Positions 1 through 4,788 of a DNA stretch of 7,146 nt are shown piece by piece. Positions within the stretch are counted from its first letter, which is position 1. Each line of letters opens with the position of its first letter. The translations under genes and the position numbers were made by a program. The notes below the pieces were generated by a model, which saw only the letters and a list, made by a program, of their open reading frames with translations, had not been told where the DNA came from and ran no database searches. The stretch comes from JBBIGV01 sp037447335 (GTDB taxonomy: Bacteria; Bacteroidota; Ignavibacteria; Ignavibacteriales; Ignavibacteriaceae): NCBI GenBank assembly GCA_037447335.1, contig JBBIGV010000106.1, forward strand, positions 1 to 7,146. The letters run 5' to 3'.

Positions 1-734
1 ATAATTATTTTTCCACAGGTGCTGATAATTTCTTTAACAATCCGGGCAACTTCTTCTTCAACTTCATCAGAGTGCGTATGTAGCCTGTTGCCATACGTAC
101 TTTCCATTATCAACACTTCCATTTCCTGCAATATGTTCGGTTCTCTGATAATAGGCATCTCTGCTCTGCCAATATCACCGCTGAAACCGAGCCGTGTAAA
201 TTTTCCGTTTTCTTCTATCTCCAAAGAAATACCTGCCGAACCGAGAATATGCCCCGCATCTCTGAATGTAGCTTTAACACCCCGGGCTACTTCAATCGTT
301 TTATCATACTGCACCCCTATAAAATGCTGCATAGCCTGTTCAACATCATCTTCGGTGTAAAGAGGTTCGAACAAATTTTTGTTTTGCTTTGCTCTTTTAT
401 TGTTTACAAAATAGACATCACGTTCCTGAAGATAAGCTGAATCGCGAAGCATTATCTGACATAAATCAACCGTAGCAGAAGTTGCGTATATCTCTCCTCT
501 GAAACCCCGCTTAACAAGGTTGGGAATGTTGCCTGCGTGGTCTATGTGTGCATGAGAAAGAAGAAGCGAATCAATGTCCGACGGATCAAAAGGGAAATTT
601 CTGTTTATTTCGAATGCTTCTTTACGTTTGCCCTGGAATAAACCGCAATCGAGAAGAATTTTTTTGCCGTTAACTAAAATAAGGTGCTGCGAGCCGGTAA
701 CTGTTTGTGCTGCACCATTGAATTGTAATTTCAA
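1..734 (-). CDS. beta-CASP metallo-beta-lactamase-fold RNA hydrolase, N-terminal 244 residues (runs off left edge)
   Basis: The reading frame stays open for 244 codons from 734 to the window edge. It belongs to the bacterial MBL-fold RNA metallo-hydrolases related to CPSF-73 and Thermus TTHA0252, cytoplasmic zinc-dependent RNA-processing enzymes usually about 450-470 residues long, so roughly half is present. Visible signatures are the N-terminal AAQTVTGS strand-turn, the zinc motif HAHIDH (residues 61-66), GHILGSA with a metal-binding His (161-167), FSGDIGR with the bridging Asp (184-190), and ESTYGNR (211-217), the entry to the beta-CASP domain. The start is TTG at 734-732. An in-frame TAA lies eight codons upstream with no ATG or GTG between, and M-K-L-Q-F-(N)-G-A-A is the family's normal N-terminus. 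No clear Shine-Dalgarno is seen. It is divergent from the Rrf2 gene and probably unrelated to the nitrite genes. Family assignment is secure; the RNA substrate is unknown. Confidence 0.9.
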   Translation of the reverse strand, partial: MKLQFNGAAQTVTGSQHLILVNGKKILLDCGLFQGKRKEAFEINRNFPFDPSDIDSLLLSHAHIDHAGNIPNLVKRGFRGEIYATSATVDLCQIMLRDSAYLQERDVYFVNNKRAKQNKNLFEPLYTEDDVEQAMQHFIGVQYDKTIEVARGVKATFRDAGHILGSAGISLEIEENGKFTRLGFSGDIGRAEMPIIREPNILQEMEVLIMESTYGNRLHTHSDEVEEEVARIVKEIISTCGKII

Positions 735-753
735 AATAATTCCGAAAGTTTCA

Positions 754-789
754 TATTAAGTTGTATTAAAATATTAAGTTGTATTAAAA
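754..789. repeat. two perfect tandem copies of an 18-base unit
   Basis: TATTAAGTTGTATTAAAA occurs at 754-771 and again, without a gap or mismatch, at 772-789. It lies just upstream of the minus-strand hydrolase gene, so it overlaps where that gene's promoter should be. It may be a recent slippage duplication or a doubled regulatory site; the sequence alone does not decide. Confidence 0.8.
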
Positions 790-850
790 ATGATTAAACT
801 AATAATGAAAGTCAAAATCATGATGATGAATACTCAGGCTTAATTGAGTC

Positions 851-867
851 CCAAAAAAGTTTTTTGG
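851..867. promoter_or_regulatory. perfect 17-base palindrome in the divergent intergenic region
   Basis: CCAAAAAAGTTTTTTGG has two perfect 8-base arms around a single G. A one-base loop makes an RNA hairpin poor, so a dimeric DNA-binding site is more likely than a terminator. A second inverted repeat, ACTCA (832-836) and TGAGT (845-849), stands immediately upstream. It lies just before the candidate promoter for the Rrf2 gene. The cognate protein is unknown. Confidence 0.4.
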
Positions 868-872
868 AATCC

Positions 873-901
873 TTGCTTCTTAGGAGAAACATAAGTATTT
901 T
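873..901 (+). promoter_or_regulatory. candidate sigma-70-like promoter of the Rrf2 gene
   Basis: TTGCTT (873-878) and TATTTT (896-901) are separated by 17 bases and lie 50 bases before the Rrf2 start codon. Matches to the consensus boxes are only partial (3/6 and 4/6). The main support is position: the predicted start site would fall at the edge of the inverted repeat at 906-921. Promoter consensus differs in some Bacteroidota, so this is tentative. Confidence 0.3.
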
Positions 902-905
902 TAAC

Positions 906-921
906 CAGATAAAACTATCTG
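906..921. promoter_or_regulatory. candidate Rrf2 operator, copy 1
   Basis: CAGATAAAACTATCTG is a perfect inverted repeat (CAGATA, 4-base spacer, TATCTG) 29 bases before the Rrf2 start. Extra half-sites follow: TATCTGA is repeated directly at 916-922 and 925-931, and a further CAGAT sits at 939-943. A site matching at 15 of 17 positions (including the following A) recurs immediately before the next gene at 1402-1417. Autoregulation through promoter-proximal inverted repeats is normal for Rrf2 repressors; that this protein binds here is inferred. Confidence 0.5.
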
Positions 922-950
922 ATTTATCTGACTTTAGGCAGATTTATAAA

Positions 951-1382
951 ATGACTGTAATATTTTCAAAAAAATGCGAGTATGGACTTCAGGCAGTGCT
1001 TTTCCTTGCTACTAAGGAAACAGGAACTGTTACCCCGGTGGATGAAATTGTCGGCAAATTGAATATTCCGAAAGAATTTGTATCTAAGATCCTTCAAAGC
1101 CTGGTTGAGAGTGGTATCATCTTCTCAAAGAAAGGCAAGTTCGGCGGATTTGCGCTTGCGAAAGCTCCTTCAAAAATAAGATTGATTGATATTGTTGCTG
1201 CAATTGACGGGCTGAATTTATTTAACAGGTGTGTGCTTGGATTTCCAAACTGCTCGCCAACAGAACCTTGTCCCGTACACGATAAATGGGGAATTCTGAG
1301 GACTAATGCTTATGATATGCTTACAGAAGAGACCATTGATAAGTTCAAAGACAAAACTTTAAGTAAGATCAGCTCACTTTAA
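951..1382 (+). CDS. Rrf2-family Fe-S-type transcriptional regulator (NsrR/IscR-like)
   Basis: 143-residue cytoplasmic winged-helix DNA-binding protein of the Rrf2 family, which includes NsrR (NO sensing) and IscR (Fe-S status). The N-terminus FSKKCEYGLQAVLFLA matches the first helix, and IPKEFVSKILQSLVESGII followed by GKFGGFAL is the recognition helix and wing. Cluster ligands look present: Cys94, Cys101, Cys107 and His110 within CPVH, resembling the three-Cys plus CxxH arrangement of IscR. Glu10 falls where NsrR has Asp8 and RsrR has a Glu ligand. The first two cysteines are spaced by six residues, not five. I chose ATG 951 because the family starts here and a weak AGG lies at 936-938; an in-frame ATG at 864 would add a 29-residue tail without family support and would translate through the operator. 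Placed before a ferredoxin protein, RIC and NrfHA, it probably controls nitrosative-stress or nitrite genes. Family secure; signal inferred. Confidence 0.88.
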   Translation: MTVIFSKKCEYGLQAVLFLATKETGTVTPVDEIVGKLNIPKEFVSKILQSLVESGIIFSKKGKFGGFALAKAPSKIRLIDIVAAIDGLNLFNRCVLGFPNCSPTEPCPVHDKWGILRTNAYDMLTEETIDKFKDKTLSKISSL

Positions 1383-1401
1383 TATTTTTTTGATTTTAAT
1401 T

Positions 1402-1417
1402 CAGATAAAAATATCCG
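1402..1417. promoter_or_regulatory. candidate Rrf2 operator, copy 2
   Basis: CAGATAAAAATATCCG lies in the 39-base gap after the Rrf2 gene and ends 4 bases before the next ATG. It differs from copy 1 at only two positions (C to A in the spacer, T to C in the right arm), and the next base, A, also matches. Placed this close to the start codon, it could block transcription from a nearby promoter or act as a roadblock; no clear promoter is visible in the gap. Confidence 0.45.
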
Positions 1418-1421
1418 AATA

Positions 1422-2561
1422 ATGCAAATAATAAAAAAAATAAAGAACCGAAATAAAGAAAAGCCAATACAAAAATTAAGATTTATTGTTCAGAGTCTTT
1501 TCACGCTTTTGTGTTTGTGGATAGGTGTAGAGTTTTACCTGTTCATCCAATACATGGAAACTGGGGGAGATGCATCATTTTACACACGCCCGCCCGGAGT
1601 TGATGGATTCTTGCCTATCAGTTCAATGATGAGTTTTTATTTGTTTATATCAACTGGGGAAATTCATTCCGCTCACCCTGCAGGTATGATGATATTTTTG
1701 GCGATAATTTTAGTCTCGTTTGTAATCGGTAAATCATTTTGCAGTTGGTTATGCCCGATTGGGTTTCTCTCCGAACTTATTGGTGATTTTGGAAAAAAGA
1801 TTTTTGGCAGAGATTTGAAGCTGCCGAAGTTTCTCGATTATCCCCTCAGAAGTTTGAAATATCTTATGCTTGGCTTCCTCTTCTATTCAGTTTTTTTCAT
1901 AATGAGTATTGCGGCTGTTAAAGCATTCCTTGACAGCCCTTACAATCTTGTATCGGATATTAAAATGTATTACTTCTTTGCAGATATTTCTCAATTAGCT
2001 TTGATAATTATTGCAGCGCTTTTTGTGCTTTCGATTGTATTGAGAAATTTCTGGTGCAGATACTTATGCCCTTATGGTGCATTGCTCGGAATAATTTCAC
2101 TTTTAAGCTTGACAAAAATCAGAAGAAATCCTGTTAGCTGCATAGACTGTGGATTATGCACAAAAGCATGCCCGTCATTCATTAAAGTTGATAAAGTTAA
2201 AACAGTGCTTTCAGATGAATGCACCTCGTGCATACAGTGTCTGGATGCATGCCCGGTTGCTGACACACTTCAACTAGAAAATCTGGTACCCAAAAAGAAG
2301 ATCAGAAAGAAAACCGTTGCGATAGCGGTAGTTACGATTTTTATGGCTGTTACCGGAGCAGGGATGTTAACAGGCAACTGGCAGAATGATTTAACTAAAG
2401 AGGAATATCTCTATCATTATAAGTATTTAAGAAGCTACGGTCATCCTACCGGACCAAATGCAATGAGAAAATTTAATGAAGAAGCGCAATCGAATTTAAA
2501 TAATACGATTCATAATGATGATAAAATTGAATCAGTCAATCGCCGCAGTGTGGCAGAATAA
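1422..2561 (+). CDS. NapH/NosR/CcoG-like membrane protein with two 4Fe-4S ferredoxin motifs
   Basis: 379-residue polytopic inner-membrane redox protein. Hydrophobic segments lie at about 21-43, 88-104, 143-166, 188-207 and 298-317. Two CxxxCP motifs (Cys107/Cys111 in CSWLCPIGF; Cys212/Cys216 in CRYLCPYG) are the hallmark of the NapH/NosR/CcoG domain. They are followed by two complete cytoplasmic [4Fe-4S] motifs, CxxCxxCxxxCP at 240-251 and 267-278. After the last membrane segment a charged tail of about 60 residues (318-379) should be periplasmic. Relatives transfer electrons from quinol or across the membrane to periplasmic reductases (NapH, NosR) or reduce copper (CcoG). It lacks the C-terminal Ig-like domain of CcoG, and no nap or nos genes adjoin it, so its partner is unknown; NrfHA downstream is possible but needs no such protein. 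No Shine-Dalgarno precedes ATG 1422; the start follows directly on the candidate operator. Fold secure, specific role not. Confidence 0.85.
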   Translation: MQIIKKIKNRNKEKPIQKLRFIVQSLFTLLCLWIGVEFYLFIQYMETGGDASFYTRPPGVDGFLPISSMMSFYLFISTGEIHSAHPAGMMIFLAIILVSFVIGKSFCSWLCPIGFLSELIGDFGKKIFGRDLKLPKFLDYPLRSLKYLMLGFLFYSVFFIMSIAAVKAFLDSPYNLVSDIKMYYFFADISQLALIIIAALFVLSIVLRNFWCRYLCPYGALLGIISLLSLTKIRRNPVSCIDCGLCTKACPSFIKVDKVKTVLSDECTSCIQCLDACPVADTLQLENLVPKKKIRKKTVAIAVVTIFMAVTGAGMLTGNWQNDLTKEEYLYHYKYLRSYGHPTGPNAMRKFNEEAQSNLNNTIHNDDKIESVNRRSVAE

Positions 2562-2566
2562 TCAAC

Positions 2567-2826
2567 GAAGAAAGGTATAAACAGGAATCGTCAAAAAACT
2601 TTTGGAATAGTATTGAAGTTCAGCCATGTGGCTTTTTGACATCCACCCGTAAACGAGCGCTGACAGAATAGCAGTGACAGGTTTTTACCTTAACAAGGAA
2701 CTTAACGGCGACTACTCGCACTCAAATATCATTAACATTCTGGATGAGGAGGGAGAGATTATTTTTCAACACAAAGGATTGAATAAGAATGTACACATTG
2801 CAGCTACAGTATTGAATGCAATGTGA
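2567..2826 (+). pseudogene. frameshifted remnant of a SCO1/SenC-type copper chaperone gene
   Basis: The 308 bases between the ferredoxin gene and the RIC gene are not random spacer. One frame, ending at TGA 2824-2826 and open only from 2653, encodes GFYLNKEL, then GDYSHSN, INILDEEGEIIF and QHKGLN, which resembles the C-terminal half of SCO1/SenC proteins, including the DYxHS region whose His binds copper. In another frame, 2567 to the TAG at 2669-2671, the stretch CGFLTSTRKRAL resembles the family's preceding FLTG segment, so a frameshift near 2666-2674 seems to have split the gene. The N-terminal half with the CxxxCP copper motif, signal peptide and start are missing. A 50-residue product from GTG 2674 is possible but would lack copper ligands and lacks a ribosome site. 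SCO proteins serve cytochrome oxidase or NosZ copper sites, so the locus may once have included a copper enzyme. The SCO match is from memory of the family pattern. Confidence 0.6.
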
Positions 2827-2862
2827 GTCAATCTGAATACCAAACAATTTTATTAAAAAAAT

Positions 2863-2868
2863 AAGGAG
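2863..2868 (+). promoter_or_regulatory. ribosome binding site that decides the RIC start
   Basis: AAGGAG is the best Shine-Dalgarno in the window. It stands 10 bases before ATG 2879 but only 1 base before the in-frame ATG 2870, which favours the downstream start. Confidence 0.65.
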
Positions 2869-2878
2869 AATGAAAAAC

Positions 2879-3616
2879 ATGAGCACAACACACAATGCTG
2901 CTTTATCCCAACAAACACTATCAGAAATTGTTTCAAATGATTTCAGGACAGCAGCGGTCTTCGAAAAATACAACCTGGATTTTTGCTGCCGCGGAAACAG
3001 ACCACTGAAAGACGCATGCACAGAAAAGAATATACAGGTTGAGAGTGTCCTGAACGATATTGCACTTCTCACTGGCAGCGGTGAAAATCCCGATAAGAAT
3101 TACAACGAATGGAATGCAGATTTTCTGGCAGACTACATTGTAAATGTTCATCATTCTTATGTGAGAAAAATGATACCCGTAATTGCCGCTCACTCTGAAA
3201 AGGTTGCATCTGTGCACGGACAAAATCATCCCGAAACTGTAGATGTCGCAAAAAAATTCTCGGTCATCTACAAAGATCTCAAACAGCACATGATGAAGGA
3301 GGAAGAAATACTCTTTCCTTACGTGAAATATCTTGTGAAGACAGCAGACAAAGGACAAAAAGGCGAAAAGCCATTTTTCGGTACGGCAAAGAGCCCGATT
3401 AAAATGATGGAAGCTGAGCATCAGTTTGCCGGTGACGAACTGTTTGAAATAAGGAAATTAACTTCAAATTATACGCCTCCGCCGGATGCTTGTAATACTT
3501 TCAAAGTTTATTATCAGGAATTAAAAGAATTTGAAGAGGATTTGCACAAGCACATTCATCTCGAAAATAATATTCTTTTTCCGAAAACTATTGAATTAGA
3601 AAACTCGGTTCTTTAG
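2879..3616 (+). CDS. ric: iron-sulfur cluster repair di-iron protein RIC (ScdA/YtfE family)
   Basis: 245-residue cytoplasmic di-iron protein that helps restore Fe-S clusters damaged by nitric oxide or peroxide. The N-terminal ScdA_N domain (about 1-65) carries the CC motif (Cys36-Cys37) in DFCCRGNRPL, a variant of the usual CCGG form. The hemerythrin-like four-helix domain follows with the expected ligands: His91 or His92 in NVHHSY, His137 and Glu141 in HMMKEE, His181 in EAEHQ, and His225 and Glu229 in HIHLENNILFP. Length is slightly above YtfE (about 220). Start 2879 is set by the AAGGAG at 2863-2868; an ATG at 2870 would add three residues. It is followed 7 bases later by a second hemerythrin-like gene and then NrfHA, so it is probably cotranscribed with them. 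In many genomes ric is under NsrR-type control, which fits the Rrf2 gene upstream, though no copy of the local operator is seen before this gene. Confidence 0.93.
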   Translation: MSTTHNAALSQQTLSEIVSNDFRTAAVFEKYNLDFCCRGNRPLKDACTEKNIQVESVLNDIALLTGSGENPDKNYNEWNADFLADYIVNVHHSYVRKMIPVIAAHSEKVASVHGQNHPETVDVAKKFSVIYKDLKQHMMKEEEILFPYVKYLVKTADKGQKGEKPFFGTAKSPIKMMEAEHQFAGDELFEIRKLTSNYTPPPDACNTFKVYYQELKEFEEDLHKHIHLENNILFPKTIELENSVL

Positions 3617-3623
3617 ATTTGAA

Positions 3624-4121
3624 ATGAATCTTTTGTTAAATATGAAGAGACACAAAACTTTTATTCCTTTATCACAGGAGCATCATCATGGCTTGATGCT
3701 TGCTCATTTAATTAAAAAAGATGCGCCGCAGTACAAAAACCTGCCGGCTGATTTAGAAGGCAAAAGACAATTCACAATAGATTTTTATAATAAAAATCTT
3801 ATCAGGCATTTCCGCAAAGAGGAAATTCTTTTTGAAGAATTAAACGGTGTTGATAATACAGTGCTCGAATTGGCAGATGAACTGCTGCGGGAACATGTAC
3901 GCATTTATCATTTGATTGAGAGGCTGAAAAGCAAAACTGATGTTGAAAATGACCTCGATGAGATAGGACATCTTTTAACAGAACATATCCGTAAAGAAGA
4001 AAGAGTTTTATTTGAAAAACTTCAGACACAACTTACTGACAGTGAGCTGGCCCGTATCAGTGAAATAATTTTTGATGATTCTGAAAGCGGCGGAAAGCAA
4101 TGTCTGACCCCGCAGCAATAG
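3624..4121 (+). CDS. hemerythrin-domain (HHE) protein
   Basis: 165-residue cytoplasmic hemerythrin-like protein, with no signal peptide or membrane segment. A four-helix HHE bundle carries regularly placed iron ligands: His20-His22 in EHHHGL, His62 and Glu66 in HFRKEE, His91 in REHVR, and His121 and Glu125 in HIRKEE. That is a full di-iron site, so it may bind O2, NO or iron. It starts 7 bases after the ric stop; the pair is presumably translated from one mRNA. Homologues begin at the MKRHKTFIPLS segment, so ATG 3642 (159 residues) is a good alternative to ATG 3624; neither has a convincing Shine-Dalgarno. It lacks the ScdA_N domain and is shorter than RIC, so it is not a ric duplicate. Whether it scavenges NO, stores iron or assists RIC cannot be read from the sequence. 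Confidence 0.87.
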   Translation: MNLLLNMKRHKTFIPLSQEHHHGLMLAHLIKKDAPQYKNLPADLEGKRQFTIDFYNKNLIRHFRKEEILFEELNGVDNTVLELADELLREHVRIYHLIERLKSKTDVENDLDEIGHLLTEHIRKEERVLFEKLQTQLTDSELARISEIIFDDSESGGKQCLTPQQ

Positions 4122-4145
4122 AGCAAACAAATACAGTTAAGAAAT

Positions 4146-4748
4146 ATGAATATTAAGAAAGTGATCTCCAGGATCGTTCCGCCTTTGCAGTGGAGAGTCC
4201 CCGTTATGGTTGCATTGGGAGTATTGTTCGGTTTAGTATTCGTGATACTTCATGTATCGAATGCAACTTCTTATATGTCTGATAATCCGCGTGCATGTAT
4301 AAACTGCCATGTTATGACTGCACAATACGCATCGTGGTCTAAAAGCAGCCACGCGCGTGTTACGACTTGCAACGACTGCCACGTTCCACACGATAATATA
4401 ATTAACACCTACCGCTTCAAAGCAAGCGATGGGCTGCGTCATGCATATATGTTTACATTCAGGCTTGAACCCCAGGTAATCAATTTAAAAGATGCAGGTA
4501 TAAATGTAGTACAGCAGAATTGCATACGCTGCCATGAACATCATGTTCATAGGGTTAATCTTATAAATCCTGTAACAGTTAGTCTGAGAGAAACGGGGGA
4601 TGGCAGATATTGCTGGGATTGCCACCGCGAAACCCCGCACGGCGCGGTTAAAAGTTTATCAGCATTTCCATATGCACGTGTTCCCGAGTTACCTCCCGTA
4701 ATTCCTGCATGGCTGGAAAACTTTACCCGAAGACAAACGGCAAATTAA
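4146..4748 (+). CDS. nrfH: cytochrome c nitrite reductase small subunit NrfH (tetraheme quinol dehydrogenase)
   Basis: 200-residue membrane-anchored c-type cytochrome of the NapC/NirT/NrfH family. It oxidises menaquinol and delivers electrons to NrfA on the periplasmic face. A single N-terminal membrane anchor (about 18-37) is followed by four heme motifs: CINCH (51-55), CNDCH (75-79), CIRCH (126-130) and CWDCH (156-160). The first is followed by Val-Met (CINCHVM), matching the CxxCHxM arrangement in which Met is the axial ligand of heme 1 in Desulfovibrio NrfH, so NrfH is better supported than NapC. It is about 20-40 residues longer than typical NrfH, with a proline-rich C-terminal end (181-190). 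It lies 40 bases before nrfA and 24 bases after the hemerythrin gene, clearly one transcription unit with nrfA. Only a weak AAGAAA precedes ATG 4146. Heme attachment genes are not in the window. Confidence 0.93.
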   Translation: MNIKKVISRIVPPLQWRVPVMVALGVLFGLVFVILHVSNATSYMSDNPRACINCHVMTAQYASWSKSSHARVTTCNDCHVPHDNIINTYRFKASDGLRHAYMFTFRLEPQVINLKDAGINVVQQNCIRCHEHHVHRVNLINPVTVSLRETGDGRYCWDCHRETPHGAVKSLSAFPYARVPELPPVIPAWLENFTRRQTAN

Positions 4749-4788
4749 GAGTTTAATTTATTGTTTAACTTAATCATCGGAATCAAAC

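Noticed and set aside
19..360. 113-codon plus-strand ORF
   Set aside because: It is antisense to the well-supported MBL/beta-CASP gene and has no recognisable motif.
864..950. Extended N-terminus for the Rrf2 regulator from ATG 864
   Set aside because: The extra 29 residues have no family counterpart and cover the candidate promoter and operator; the family N-terminus begins at ATG 951.
1422..2561. Calling the ferredoxin membrane protein CcoG or NapH outright
   Set aside because: It lacks the CcoG C-terminal domain, and no nap gene adjoins it, so only the broad family is supported.
2722..3072. 116-codon minus-strand ORF
   Set aside because: It crosses the SCO remnant and the ric start on the opposite strand and has no recognisable motif or ribosome site.
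2933..3421. 162-codon minus-strand ORF
   Set aside because: It lies antisense within ric, whose metal ligands and domains are clear; the translation shows no domain and resembles a shadow frame.
4742..4788. Inverted and direct repeats (TTAAG...CTTAA, two GTTTAA) between nrfH and nrfA as a regulatory site or processing hairpin
   Set aside because: The sequence is very AT-rich and the arms are short, so chance explains it; no stable GC stem is present.
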